Assembly: GCA_965200355.1 (NCBI GenBank)
Contig: OZ241351.1
Span: forward strand, 62,001 to 126,000
Direction of reading: 5' to 3'
Length of the DNA stretch: 64,000 bases
Source: Bin18 sp965200355
GTDB taxonomy: Bacteria > Desulfobacterota > Binatia > Bin18
Positions 15,693 to 25,144 of the stretch are shown here, in pieces (position 1 is the first letter of the stretch; each line of letters opens with the position of its first letter). The notes beneath the pieces are model-generated. The model had not been told where the DNA came from and did not search any database. It saw only the letters and a list, made by a program, of their open reading frames with translations. The translations under genes were made by a program, and so were the position numbers.

Positions 15693-16922
15693 TCATATCC
15701 GCTCGATAATCGTGGCAATGCCCATGCCGCCCCCAATGCACATCGTGACCAGCCCGATAGTTTTATCCTGACGTTCGAGTTCGTCAAGAACGGTGCCCAT
15801 GAGCATACTGCCGGTTGCGCCGAGGGGATGGCCGAGGGCAATCGCTCCACCGTTGACATTGACCGTGTCCGGGTCCATGTCACAGTCGCGCATGGTTTTC
15901 AGCGGGACGACCGCGAATGCCTCGTTGATCTCAACCAAGTCAACATCCTTGATCGTCATACCGGCTTTTTTGAGCACCTTTTTGGTCGCCGGCACCGGCG
16001 CGGTCAACATGATAATGGGCTCATCCCCCGCGGTTGCGGTCGCGACAATCCGCGCGCGCGGCTGCATACCATGACTGCGCGCATACTCTGGAGAGGCGAG
16101 CAGCAAGGCACCCGCCCCGTCAACAATGCCCGACGAATTGCCGGCGTGATGCACATGGTGAATCTCTGGCACGTCTGTGTAGCGTGACAGCGCCTTTTGG
16201 TCGAAACTCAGCGTGTCACCCTTTTGCACATACTTGCCCAATTCTGCAAAGGATGGCGGCAGTTGACGCAACCCCTCAAGCGTGGTGTGTGGCCGCGGAT
16301 ATTCATCCTGTTCCAGCACCACCGTCCCGTCAGCATCGCGCACCGGAATCAGGCTCTTTTTCAGGCGGCCCTCTGCATGGGCCTGGGCGTAGCGCTGCTG
16401 GCTCGACAGCGCGAATCTATCGCAATCTTCGCGGCTGAAACCCTCTCGGGTGGCAATCAGATCGCCTGAAATACCTTGCTGGACAAGCGGATGGAGTTGG
16501 CGCAAATGCCGATTATGGCCGTCTATCCCCCCACGGTCGGCATTCATCGGCACGCGGGACATGGACTCCACCCCACCAGCAACCACCACCTCCTGCTCGC
16601 CAGACTTGATACCCATAGCCGCAAAGTTGACGGCCTGCTGTCCCGAACCACAGAAACGGTTAATCGTCACTCCCGTCGAATCGTTCGGCCACTCCGCGGC
16701 CAGCACCGACATCCGGGCGATGCACATCGCCTGTTCCCCATACGCCGTCACGCAGCCAACTACCACGTCGTCAACATCGCACGGGTCCAGGTGGGTGCGG
16801 TCTTGGGTGGCCTTCAGGACTTGGGCCATGAGTTCCTGGGGATGGAGTCCAGCCAGCGCCCCATCTTTCTTGCCCCGTCCGCGCGGGGTGCGAACGGCAT
16901 CAATAATCCAGGCTTCACCCAT
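15693..16922 (-). CDS. Thiolase family protein (acetyl-CoA C-acyltransferase)
   Basis: 409 residues, full length. The nucleophilic Cys is C91 (INRFCGSGQQAV). The C-terminal His and Cys are in GGAIALGHPLG and TMCIGGGMG, and NEAF is also present. It either cleaves 3-ketoacyl-CoA or condenses acetyl-CoA. The TMCIGGGMG sequence is typical of degradative FadA/acetyl-CoA acetyltransferase types. It is preceded on the same strand by GOLPH3-like and STAS genes with a 75-bp gap. Confidence 0.93.
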   Translation of the reverse strand: MGEAWIIDAVRTPRGRGKKDGALAGLHPQELMAQVLKATQDRTHLDPCDVDDVVVGCVTAYGEQAMCIARMSVLAAEWPNDSTGVTINRFCGSGQQAVNFAAMGIKSGEQEVVVAGGVESMSRVPMNADRGGIDGHNRHLRQLHPLVQQGISGDLIATREGFSREDCDRFALSSQQRYAQAHAEGRLKKSLIPVRDADGTVVLEQDEYPRPHTTLEGLRQLPPSFAELGKYVQKGDTLSFDQKALSRYTDVPEIHHVHHAGNSSGIVDGAGALLLASPEYARSHGMQPRARIVATATAGDEPIIMLTAPVPATKKVLKKAGMTIKDVDLVEINEAFAVVPLKTMRDCDMDPDTVNVNGGAIALGHPLGATGSMLMGTVLDELERQDKTIGLVTMCIGGGMGIATIIERI

Positions 16923-16997
16923 TGCTTCCTCCCTTGTTTCCTGTCGGTTCGTTCAGCGGGGCGAGACGGCGCTACGGACCCTGTGGTCGCGGCCGGC

Positions 16998-17651
16998 TCA
17001 GTGGGGCGAGATCGCCATTGCCATCATTACCGACCGCTCAATTTCGGCGATCACGCTGCCGACTTCGTGACCGATCAGGTCCATTTTGCGGATCTGCCCA
17101 ATACGCGAGGCGGCGCGTTCAATTTCCCTGGTAGAGAAGATATCACGCAGCAGGCCACAGGCATCGACCAGACAGATAATAGCAACATCCCTGGGATCGG
17201 GAATATCGTTGGACAGCAAGACATCCGAGATCCGCAGTCGGACCTCGCGCTCGATGCGTCCGTCAATGGTCGGATAGCGCCGGGCACGGAAGACCCACAG
17301 AAATCGCTTGTCCTGGGATTCCAGAATGCCGTGCTCAATCAGGCGCGCCAACGCCTGCTGCCGGATTTCGGTCGTATCCTGGCCGGCCAGCGTCTCTATC
17401 CAGCCCCTGGTATCCTTGGTCTCGCCGGCCTTCGCAATCCGCGCCAGCGCCTGGTCAAGAATCGGGTTTCCGGTCGGCGTTGCGTCGAGACAGGTGAGAC
17501 GCTCAAGGTCGGTATCGACACGGTTGGCAAACGCCAAGTCCATCAGCACCGCGCCGGCGAGGATGTATTCCACTGCGCCGCCCCGGGTTGGCAGAAACGA
17601 GCCATCGTCATCCAGTATGAACAGCAGGATTTCTTCGGCAAAGGTCAGCAT
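16998..17651 (-). CDS. GPP34 (GOLPH3-like) family protein
   Basis: 217 residues, mostly helical, beginning MLTFAEEILLFILDDDGSF. This is the hallmark of the bacterial GPP34 family related to eukaryotic Golgi phosphoprotein 3. The segment PTRGGAVEYILAGAVLMDLA is also family-like. Eukaryotic members bind phosphoinositides; bacterial function is not established. It starts 10 bases after the end of the STAS gene, so the two are probably cotranscribed. Confidence 0.85.
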   Translation of the reverse strand: MLTFAEEILLFILDDDGSFLPTRGGAVEYILAGAVLMDLAFANRVDTDLERLTCLDATPTGNPILDQALARIAKAGETKDTRGWIETLAGQDTTEIRQQALARLIEHGILESQDKRFLWVFRARRYPTIDGRIEREVRLRISDVLLSNDIPDPRDVAIICLVDACGLLRDIFSTREIERAASRIGQIRKMDLIGHEVGSVIAEIERSVMMAMAISPH

Positions 17652-17660
17652 GGCGCGTCC

Positions 17661-17996
17661 CTAGGACAGAGCCGCCAGAGCGCTCTCACGGGTATCGTGG
17701 TAGTCGAGCATGGTCAGGAAGCCGCTGACCTCCATGACGGATTTGCAGGTCGCCCGCAGGGTGCAGAGCGTCAGCTTGCCGCCCCCTTGTTGGCATTTTT
17801 TGGCGCCCACCAGCACGACCCGCAGACCAGCACTACTGATGTAATCCATCTTGCCGCAATCGAGCAGTATCTGGGTATTCCCACGTTCAACCACGCCCGA
17901 CAGACACTTTTCCAGGTCCGGTGCAGTGGAACCGTCGACCCGCCCATCCAGGGAGACGACAACAACAGAGTCTACCGTTTGTTCTTCAATTTTCAT
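17661..17996 (-). CDS. STAS-domain anti-anti-sigma factor
   Basis: 111 residues. The start MKIEEQTVDSVVVVSLDGRVDG is the typical first strand of anti-sigma factor antagonists. KMDYISSAGLRVVL holds the conserved Ser that is phosphorylated by a cognate kinase in SpoIIAA-like proteins. No anti-sigma kinase or sigma factor is adjacent. The ATG at 17996 is preferred over a longer frame to 18050 because homology begins there. Its neighbour is the GPP34 gene. Confidence 0.88.
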   Translation of the reverse strand: MKIEEQTVDSVVVVSLDGRVDGSTAPDLEKCLSGVVERGNTQILLDCGKMDYISSAGLRVVLVGAKKCQQGGGKLTLCTLRATCKSVMEVSGFLTMLDYHDTRESALAALS

Positions 17997-18232
17997 GGGG
18001 CAGCCTTTCCCTTCTCCGTTCCCTTGTGCTCTTCCGCATAGCCTATTCAAACGCTAGAGGCCAGGGCAGAGTATAGCACAGGGACCAGTGAGGCGGCAAC
18101 CCGTTTTCTGACTACCAGCGCCGCCCGCCCCGCACCCTTGGCGAGGCGGCCCATTGCTGGCAGAATGCCCTGAAGTATCGAGGGCGGGCACAGGGGCCGG
18201 CCCCTACAAGGCAATCGAACGGGGAGACACGT

Positions 18233-19453
18233 ATGGACAACGGAATTCTATCAGGCCTGCGAGTGATCGACTGCGGAACCTATGTTGCCGGGCCGGCCTC
18301 GACAACCATCATGTCGGATTTCGGCGCCGAGGTGTTGAAGATTGAGCGGCCGCAGGGCGGCGACCTGTACCGCGCCATGTCGGATTTACCCGGATTTGCG
18401 CAGGCCGACCTCAACTGGGGCTGGATTCTGACCAGCCGAAACAAGAAGAGCGTCGCTCTCGACCTGGCCTCGCCCCAAGGCAGGGAAATCCTCATGCGGC
18501 TGGTCAAGACCGCGGACGTGTTTGTCACCAACTACCAGCATCCGCTGCTCGAAAAGTTCCGGCTGACCTGGGCTGACCTTCAGCCACAAAACGCGCGGCT
18601 CATCTATGCCCATCTGAGCGGTTACGGAGATGCCGGCGAGGATGCCGACGCCCCCACATTTGACGCCCTGGCCTATTGGGCGCGCTCGGGCCTGATGATG
18701 AGCGTCGTCGGCATGGACGGCACGCCGGGCGGCCCGCGGCCGGGTATGGGCGACCACCCGACCTCGGTGTCCCTGTTCAGCGCGATTATGCTCGGCCTGT
18801 ATCAGCGCGAGCGCACCGGCCGGGGCTTAAAGGTCGGGACCTCGTTGATGGCCAGCGGGGCCTGGGCCAATGCCTGTGACCTCCAGGCGGCATTCTGTAA
18901 CGCCACGTTTCCAGAACGCGGTGCAGACGGCACCCCGCCGAATCCGTTGGCGGCTGGCTATCGGAGTCGTGACGGCCAAGCCTTCCTGGCCGTCCTGCTT
19001 GACCCCGACAAGGAATTTCCCAATCTGTGCAAGGCCCTCGGCCAGGCCGAGCTGGCCACCAACCCCCTGTTTGCCACCAACAAGGCCAGAGGGGAGAATG
19101 CGGCAGCCCTCTTTGCTATTTTACAGGGCCAGTTTGAATCACGGGACCTTGATGAGTGGCGGGGCCTGTTCAAGCAGTCCGACATCAAATGGGCGCCCTT
19201 GCCGGTGCGAGACGCCGTGGTCAAGGACCCGCAGATGCGGGCCGCCGGCGCGTTCGTGGACATGGAGTATCCTGGGCATGGAAAGCTGACGACCATCAAC
19301 AGCCCGATTTTTACAACCGCGGGTGAAAAGCGCACCCCAACCCCGGCCCCGCAGTTGGGCGATCATACCGGCGAAGTACTCCAGGAACTTGGCTACACCG
19401 CCGAGGAGATCAAGACGCTGGTGCGTGACGGCGTGGCCGCGCTGGGCGAGTGA
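18233..19453 (+). CDS. CaiB/BaiF family (family III) CoA-transferase
   Basis: 406 residues. D144 (APTFDALAYW) is in the position of the aspartate that carries the acyl/CoA intermediate in family III transferases. The N-terminal segment GLRVIDCGTYVAGPAS and the GAEVLKIERP segment are classical. The acyl group is unknown. GGGGAGACACGT precedes the ATG. It is followed by a GC-rich palindromic repeat and stands alone as a transcription unit. Confidence 0.92.
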   Translation: MDNGILSGLRVIDCGTYVAGPASTTIMSDFGAEVLKIERPQGGDLYRAMSDLPGFAQADLNWGWILTSRNKKSVALDLASPQGREILMRLVKTADVFVTNYQHPLLEKFRLTWADLQPQNARLIYAHLSGYGDAGEDADAPTFDALAYWARSGLMMSVVGMDGTPGGPRPGMGDHPTSVSLFSAIMLGLYQRERTGRGLKVGTSLMASGAWANACDLQAAFCNATFPERGADGTPPNPLAAGYRSRDGQAFLAVLLDPDKEFPNLCKALGQAELATNPLFATNKARGENAAALFAILQGQFESRDLDEWRGLFKQSDIKWAPLPVRDAVVKDPQMRAAGAFVDMEYPGHGKLTTINSPIFTTAGEKRTPTPAPQLGDHTGEVLQELGYTAEEIKTLVRDGVAALGE

Positions 19454-19516
19454 CTGCGCCCAGCCGGGTCGGAACTTGGTCATAACGGACTGGACGGGGG
19501 TGTCCGGCCCGCGTGC

Positions 19517-19652
19517 TGGCCCCCTCACCCCAACCCCCTTCGACACGCTCAGGACAGGCTCTCCCTCCAGGGGAATCCTGGGAACGCGGGCATCCTGCCC
19601 GCCTCTTGTCTCTCTCCTCAAGGAGGACCGAAAACCCCCTCCCCCTGAATAA
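19517..19652. repeat. Dispersed GC-rich repeat with strong hairpin
   Basis: Shares most of its sequence with 35078-35213: CCAACCCCCTTCGACAYGCT, then CAGGACAG, then a GCGGGCA/TGCCCGC hairpin (19586-19602), then CCTCTTGTC. It lies directly 3' of a CoA-transferase gene and could act as a terminator. It probably belongs to the same family as the palindromes inside hsdM and hsdS. Confidence 0.7.
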
Positions 19653-19674
19653 ACACCCCCGCGGTTGACCCAAC

Positions 19675-20841
19675 CTAATCGCAGGGGTAAGTGTCGAGGT
19701 AGTCAATGATGCGGCCCAGCGCGATTTCGAGCCGTTCACGAGACTGCGCAAAACACAGCCGGAAGTGGGCCTCGTTGCCCGGACCAAAAGTAAAGCCGGG
19801 CGCGAGGCCGACATTTTTTTCGGCCAGCACCCCCTGTACAAACGCCAGACTAGAGCGCAGCCCCCGGACGCGAGGGAAGGCGTAGAAGGCACCGGCTGGC
19901 TCGCTCAGATCAATCCGTGGGTGCGGGGCCAGGAGCCGCATGACCGACTCGCGGCCGGCCCGGTAGCGCGCGCGCAACTCGCGTACAAACGCCTCTCCCT
20001 GGGTCAGGGCTGCGACCCCCGCGCGCTGGACAAAGGGCGGAGCGCCGGTATGAGAGCACTCAGAGAACGCCGCCATCTGCTCCTCATAGCCGGCCGGCAC
20101 TACCATCCAGCCGAGTCGCCAGCCGGTCATGGCGAACGCCTTGGAGAAACCATTGACAACGATGAGGGGATCGTCTGGCGTGGCGATGGACAGAAAAGAG
20201 GGAGCCACGTCTCCGGCGAATACGTTACGGTGATAAACCTCGTCGGCGATAATGACGATCCCCCGCTGACGGCAGAAGTCGAGCAAGTCTTACTGTTCGT
20301 TGCGCGGCATGACCCAGCCGGTCGGGTTGCAGGGCGTGTTCAGAAAAAGCGCCTTGGTTGCCGGTCGGGTGGCGGCAAACAGGTCGGCCAGTTCGAGCCG
20401 CCAGCCTGTGGGCTCAATCCGCTGCCGCACGAAGTCAAAGCTCGCACCCGTCATCTGAAACGCGCGGTCAATGTTCGGCCAGTTCGGGCTCACAATCAAG
20501 GCGTGGTCACCAGGTCCGAGCGTCATCCGGGCCGCCATTGATATGCCCAGCATCGTTGACCCCGGTACAATAATGCGCGCCACGTCAAGGTCAATCCCAT
20601 ACAGGCGGTCAAGATAGGTCTTGATTGCCGCCCGCAAGTCTGGCCGCCCGGCAGGATGATTGTAGAAAGTCTGGCCGTCGTCGAGGGCGCTTTTGGCGGC
20701 CTCGCAGATAAAGGCCGGGGTGGGCAGGTCGCCCTCCCCGAACCACAATGGAATGACAGACGGGTCGCCGAGGCGGGGCAGGCCGACCTTGGTGATTCCG
20801 TTCTGTTGCAGGCTTTCAAATTCGTGGCGCAGCAGGCTCAT
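19675..20841 (-). pseudogene. PLP-dependent aminotransferase class I/II, interrupted by one TAA
   Basis: Two open pieces, 20290-20841 and 19675-20286, lie in one frame separated by TAA (20292-20290). Together they give a normal 388-residue fold-type I aminotransferase. It has NTPCNPTG before the stop, and ADEVYH and the PLP-lysine segment NGFSKAFAMTGWRLGW after it. The stop sits in the sequence PRNEQ-stop-DLLDFCR, where relatives have Glu or Gln, so a single base change explains it. Either a recent inactivation or a base error. The promoter region is shared with the divergent nitrilase-fold gene. Confidence 0.87.
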
Positions 20842-21044
20842 GCCGGGCGTATCCTTGTGTGTGATGCTAGCAAAGCTGGTTCGGCCAAATGGTATACTCT
20901 GGTGGTAGGCTCAGCAACCGCGTGGAATAAAAGGCCGCCCAAGGAACGCCTCTCCACGCTATCCAGCCCACTATCGAAGCGCCTCCCCTCGGCTGATAGA
21001 ATACCCGGCCTGGCATGAAATTGGTTAGGGGAAGGAGAACACAC

Positions 21045-22112
21045 ATGATCGAACCGTATAACGCTGTTGGTTTGGTTCCAACGTTTTGGGGTATCCGCAC
21101 CCGGGCGGATATGCAGAAAAATATCGCGCATATCCACAGCCTGACCAAGGCCGCTTTCTGGCTGTCCAATCTTGATATTCCGGTCCGCCTGCTTGCCATC
21201 CCGGAGGGGGCGCTCCAAGGTTTTAACGACGAGGTCCTGGACGTCGATCACACCGAGTTTGCCCAGACCTGCGCGATTGATATCCCCGGCCCGGAGACCG
21301 ACCAGCTCGGCGCACTCGCCCGCGAGTACGGAGTCTTCATCATGGCTCAGGCCAAGGCACGGCATGAAGACTGGCCCAAGCTGTTTTTCAATGTCGGCTT
21401 TATTCTCGACCCGGACGGCCAGCTTCTGCTCAAGCACTATAAAATCTCTTCTCTGTTGCCGTGTGAACGTTCGGTGTCGCCCCACGATCTCTTTGACTGG
21501 TGGATTGAAAAATACGGCCGCAGCCTGGAGGCATTTTGGCCGGTGGCCGATACCGAGATTGGCCGTCTCGGCGTCATGATGGCTATGGAGGGCAACTATC
21601 CTGAGAACGGCCGGGGGCTGGCGATGAATGGCGTGGAAGTCGTCTACCGGGCCTCCCTGCCCGGTCCGTTCACCCAGAACGATATCTTTGAAATTTCCAA
21701 TCGCGCCCGCGCCCTGGAAAATAATCTGTATATTGTGGCCCCCAACATCGGCGGCTACCATCTCTACCCGGACAGCGAGACGCCGATTGACGCCGGCAGC
21801 GGGCAGTCCATGATTGTGGATTACAAGGGAGCCATCGTCGGCAAACAGCGCGACACCAACGGCTCCACCTATGTCCGGGGCGTGATTGACATCGAAGCCT
21901 TACGCCACCACCGGGCCAACGCTCAGGTCACGAATTGGATGAAAGACGTGCGGGCAGAAATGGCCCAGCTCATTTATGAAAAGCCGATCTATCCCAAGAA
22001 CCGCTATATCGACACCATCCCCGGCAACCACGCGCAGTACAAAGCGGAGGTCATCGACCAACAGATTGCCCTGATGCAAGCCCGTGATATCTGGAAAAAA
22101 CCGGCAAAGTGA
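21045..22112 (+). CDS. Nitrilase-superfamily (carbon-nitrogen hydrolase) protein without the catalytic cysteine
   Basis: 355 residues. The Glu (AIPEGA) and Lys (LLKHYKIS) of the nitrilase Glu-Lys-Cys triad are recognisable. The third motif, usually ending C-x-x-G/D-x-x-x-PE, reads GVMMAMEGNYPENGRGLAMNG, with Ala or Met where Cys is expected. It may be a pseudoenzyme, a binding protein, or use another nucleophile. The ATG at 21045 is preceded by GAAGGAG. The next gene starts about 30 bp on. Confidence 0.82.
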   Translation: MIEPYNAVGLVPTFWGIRTRADMQKNIAHIHSLTKAAFWLSNLDIPVRLLAIPEGALQGFNDEVLDVDHTEFAQTCAIDIPGPETDQLGALAREYGVFIMAQAKARHEDWPKLFFNVGFILDPDGQLLLKHYKISSLLPCERSVSPHDLFDWWIEKYGRSLEAFWPVADTEIGRLGVMMAMEGNYPENGRGLAMNGVEVVYRASLPGPFTQNDIFEISNRARALENNLYIVAPNIGGYHLYPDSETPIDAGSGQSMIVDYKGAIVGKQRDTNGSTYVRGVIDIEALRHHRANAQVTNWMKDVRAEMAQLIYEKPIYPKNRYIDTIPGNHAQYKAEVIDQQIALMQARDIWKKPAK

Positions 22113-22143
22113 GGGGCTGGGCAGTGGGTGCAGGAGGAGAGAT

Positions 22144-23091
22144 ATGCCGCTGGAAAGTTTGCTGACCCTGGTGGAAAAACTTTGCGAGCGGATTGACGTT
22201 CATGGGAAGGAGCTTCGCCAGAATGAGGCCCTGACCCGATACGCGCTGATTGACCCCCTGTTGCGGGAACTCGGTTGGGACACCGAAGACCCCAACTTGG
22301 TAATACCTGGGTATACAGGGGTCGGCGGGTCGGCAGATTACGCCTTGCTCAGTGGCGATAAGCCTCTCATGATAGTAGAGGCGAAGAAACTGGATACGTC
22401 TCTGAGAAATGAAAAGGTGCTCACCCAGGGGCTTGCGTACTGCCAGCAGCAAGGCACTCGCTATCTTTCGGTCACTGATGGGAGACGCTGGGAAATCTAT
22501 GAAACCCATAAACTGGCCAGCATAGACGAAAAGCGAATAGTCGAGTTCGACTTGAAGAGCCAGGCGGCTGCCGAGGCGTGTCTGAAAGCGTTGGCGTTGT
22601 GGGAGATTCGAATGTCAGGCCAAGTTGCTCCTGAGCAAACCCCGGTTGTTAGACCGCCTCACAACCAGCCTGACTCTAAGGAGCCTCCAACCCTTCCGCC
22701 GACACCTCCAAGCCCGGAGGGATGGCAACCACTATCGGAGTTGAGTCCACAACTGGGCGATCACCCCCCGGTAAAAATTCAGTTCCCCGACGGCTCCGAT
22801 GTCCCGGTTAATAGGTGGAAAGGGCTATTAGTTGGTGTCGTGCAGTGGCTCGAAAAAAACAGGCTCCTCACGGCAAGCCACTGCCCTCTTCGTATGGTGC
22901 CGAAAAGCAAAAGATACGTGGTATCGACCGATCCTATTCATTCGGACGGGCAAAAGTTCAAGGCTCCCGCCCAAGCGGGGTCACTACGTATTGAGACAAA
23001 TGGAAGTAGCAAATCAATAGCCCAGGTGACTCGAACCATCATCAAGCACGTAGGCCAAAACCCGGCGCAATTCAAAGTCCGGTTTGCCTGA
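22144..23091 (+). CDS. Stand-alone HsdR-N-like (type I restriction N-terminal) nuclease-domain protein
   Basis: 315 residues, ATG preceded by AGGAGGAGA. The first ~150 residues match the HSDR_N PD-(D/E)XK fold: YALIDPLLRELGWDTED, GSADYALL with the first acid, and PLMIVEAKKLD with the E-x-K pair. A Pro-rich linker (about 180-225) leads to a C-terminal domain of about 90 residues that I do not recognise. No helicase domain follows, so it cannot be an HsdR. It is followed closely by hicBA, which makes this a small defence- or stress-type cluster. Confidence 0.78.
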   Translation: MPLESLLTLVEKLCERIDVHGKELRQNEALTRYALIDPLLRELGWDTEDPNLVIPGYTGVGGSADYALLSGDKPLMIVEAKKLDTSLRNEKVLTQGLAYCQQQGTRYLSVTDGRRWEIYETHKLASIDEKRIVEFDLKSQAAAEACLKALALWEIRMSGQVAPEQTPVVRPPHNQPDSKEPPTLPPTPPSPEGWQPLSELSPQLGDHPPVKIQFPDGSDVPVNRWKGLLVGVVQWLEKNRLLTASHCPLRMVPKSKRYVVSTDPIHSDGQKFKAPAQAGSLRIETNGSSKSIAQVTRTIIKHVGQNPAQFKVRFA

Positions 23092-23129
23092 TATGATTTT
23101 GATGTCTGAAGCGCAGATGAGGGGATCAC

Positions 23130-23456
23130 ATGAATGAAAATCGCATACGGTCGGTATTGAGCGTCTCGTGCCATGTTCAATCAGACGAAGTGGGCTATAT
23201 CTCGCATTGCCCGGCCTTGGACGTCTTCAGTCAGGGGGAAACCAAGGAAGAGGCGCTCGATAATCTTGCTGAGGCGCTTCAGTTGTTTGTTGAGTCCTGC
23301 CATGCGCGTGGCACCTTGGACGCGGTTCTCAAAGAACGCGGGTTTCAGGCCGATCCCGCTCCACCCTCTATTGAACACCTACCCTCCGGGGAACGTCGTT
23401 CCCCCCCGGCGTCCCAGATTGATGTCCAGATTCCCCTCATGGTTCAACATGCCTAA
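23130..23456 (+). CDS. hicB: HicB-family antitoxin
   Basis: 108 residues. The N-terminal half has the HicB/UPF0150 partial RNase-H-like fold (GYISHCPALDVFSQGETKEEALDNLAEAL). The C-terminal region is Pro/Ser-rich with no clear helix-turn-helix. HicB binds and blocks the HicA mRNA interferase and usually represses the operon. It overlaps the hicA start by 8 bases. Here the antitoxin precedes the toxin. Confidence 0.85.
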   Translation: MNENRIRSVLSVSCHVQSDEVGYISHCPALDVFSQGETKEEALDNLAEALQLFVESCHARGTLDAVLKERGFQADPAPPSIEHLPSGERRSPPASQIDVQIPLMVQHA

Positions 23457-23682
23457 TCGGCTTGCGCCAGTGGATTGGCGGACCCTTGTTCGCATTTTCG
23501 AGGCGGATGGATTTGAGATAGATCGTCAAGCTGGCTCACACATCATCATGGTGAAGCCCAATGTAGACCGACCGATTGTCATCCCCCGGTACAAAACGGT
23601 CGGGGTCAATATCATTCAGGCAAATCTCCGAACAGCCAGCATGTCACGGGAGAGATATTTCGCGTTGCTGACGAGACTGTAG
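23449..23682 (+). CDS. hicA: HicA-family mRNA interferase toxin
   Basis: 77 residues with the dsRBD-like fold of HicA. WRTLVRIFEADGFEIDRQAGSHIIM carries the catalytic His31 in the GSH motif, followed by the PIVIPRY strand and a C-terminal helix. It overlaps hicB by 8 bases, which fits coupled expression. The ATG at 23449 is chosen because the longer frame runs through hicB. Confidence 0.88.
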   Translation: MPNRLAPVDWRTLVRIFEADGFEIDRQAGSHIIMVKPNVDRPIVIPRYKTVGVNIIQANLRTASMSRERYFALLTRL

Positions 23683-23728
23683 CCGGCTTGTCACAGCAGG
23701 TGATGAAGATGCTCGCCGGCCCAGCGCC

Positions 23729-24079
23729 TTACCCAATCTCCACGTCTTCGACAATAAATATGCGGGAGTTGGCGAAGTCCACAAATTTTGCCTCATCCGG
23801 GCGGATAATTTCGAGATAGCGGGGATGGGTAAACGCCGTGCCAATATCCTCCACGCTGTCAAACCACAGCTCAGCAATGCCGTCGAAGGGCTCATAATCT
23901 GAGGGCGGGAAGCCCGGCACGGGATCGGTAAGCGTATGACCCTGGACATATTTGCGGACGTACTGCCAGAACTCCGGCACGCTTTTCACCAGCGGACCGT
24001 GATTATTTTTCCAGTAGTCCTGAAACTCGGCCGCACTCATCCCGGCCTTACGGCGCACACACCCAATGAATTTCACCAT
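23729..24079 (-). CDS. EthD-domain protein
   Basis: 116 residues with a ferredoxin-like alpha/beta-barrel dimer fold: MVKFIGCVRRKAGMSAAEF, YWKNNHGPL and FDGIAELWFDS. EthD proteins are small helpers or lyases found with degradation pathways. The start at 24079 is chosen for the GGAGGGG upstream. Convergent with hicA; the divergent neighbour is the formamidase gene. Confidence 0.87.
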   Translation of the reverse strand: MVKFIGCVRRKAGMSAAEFQDYWKNNHGPLVKSVPEFWQYVRKYVQGHTLTDPVPGFPPSDYEPFDGIAELWFDSVEDIGTAFTHPRYLEIIRPDEAKFVDFANSRIFIVEDVEIG

Positions 24080-24265
24080 CGTTATCCCCTCCATCGAAAG
24101 TTGGACAAAAAATACTCGCTGGCATGGTTCAGCAAATCCGTGTACGAGTCAAGTTGCCAGCCCCCGAAGGAGGTTGCCTTTTGGACCTTGTGTGATTGAT
24201 AGAGGCTTACGCACAGAAGATGAAGCGCTAAGAGCGCAAACACCGGCCTAGGAAAGGAGAGCACC

Positions 24266-25132
24266 ATGCAAACCATCAGCAAGGAGCATATTGTCCGTAC
24301 CTTTGACGCGGCCCATCCGCCCGCGGCGCGCGTCCAGCCCGGAGAAGTCTTTGTCATGGAAACCAACGACCGTTTCCGGGATTGGACCGATGGCGGTCGG
24401 TGGCCCACGGAGCAGTTGTCCGTGATGACCGGCCCGGTGTGTATCGAAGGCGCTCAGCCTGGCCACACCCTGGCTATCGAAGTGCTGGACATTCGGCCGG
24501 CATTAGGCTTCGGCTATGTGGTCGCGATTCCGGGCTACGGGCTGCTCAAGGACCAAGTTGAGTTCTGCAAAAAGGTCGTGCCCATTGAGGGTAATCGTAT
24601 TCGCTACAGCGACGAGATCAGCCTGCCGTTTATACCGAATATCAGCAAAATTGGTCTTGCTCCTGCCGAAGAGGCCCGGCCGAGCAACGCGGTTGGCGCT
24701 TTTGGCGGCCAACTCAGCAACAGCCAGCTTGGCATCGGTTCCACCGTGTTTTTGCCGGTGCATGTCGAGGGCGGCCTGCTGACCATAGAAGACGTGCACG
24801 CGCGGATGGGCGATGGTGAGGCAACGGCTTCGGCGGTTGAGATCGCGGCGGAAGTGACCTTGCGCTGCCGCGTCGCCCACGAATTTCCGGTGCAGCGACC
24901 GCTGGTCATCACCCGAGATGAAGTCCTCACTATGGGTGACGGGGAGACGATGGAGGTCGCCGCCCGTCAGGCCCTGGAAGACCTGTCCGGCCTCTTAGTA
25001 GACCGGGCCGGGGTCAACCCGACCGAAGCCGCCATGCTGGCCAGCGTGGCCGCCGACCTCCGCATTTCAGAAGTGGCCGGCTCTCCGTGCCATGTACGGG
25101 CCGCAATAGACCGGGACATCCTTCATTTATAG
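24266..25132 (+). CDS. Acetamidase/formamidase family protein
   Basis: 288 residues of the FmdA_AmdA family, which hydrolyses short amides such as formamide or acetamide to ammonia and the acid. Segments VQPGEVFVMETNDRF, ISLPFIPNISKIGLAP, GAFGGQLSNSQLGIGSTVFLPV and ARMGDGEATASAVEI are characteristic. AAAGGAGAG precedes the ATG. It is a single gene; the leftward DUF924 gene ends just beyond it. Confidence 0.92.
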   Translation: MQTISKEHIVRTFDAAHPPAARVQPGEVFVMETNDRFRDWTDGGRWPTEQLSVMTGPVCIEGAQPGHTLAIEVLDIRPALGFGYVVAIPGYGLLKDQVEFCKKVVPIEGNRIRYSDEISLPFIPNISKIGLAPAEEARPSNAVGAFGGQLSNSQLGIGSTVFLPVHVEGGLLTIEDVHARMGDGEATASAVEIAAEVTLRCRVAHEFPVQRPLVITRDEVLTMGDGETMEVAARQALEDLSGLLVDRAGVNPTEAAMLASVAADLRISEVAGSPCHVRAAIDRDILHL

Positions 25133-25144
25133 AAGGCTGCTCCC

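Noticed and set aside
16476..18041. Rightward frame of 521 codons across thiolase, GPP34 and STAS genes
   Set aside because: It runs opposite three genes with clear motifs; its sequence is low-complexity and unlike any family.
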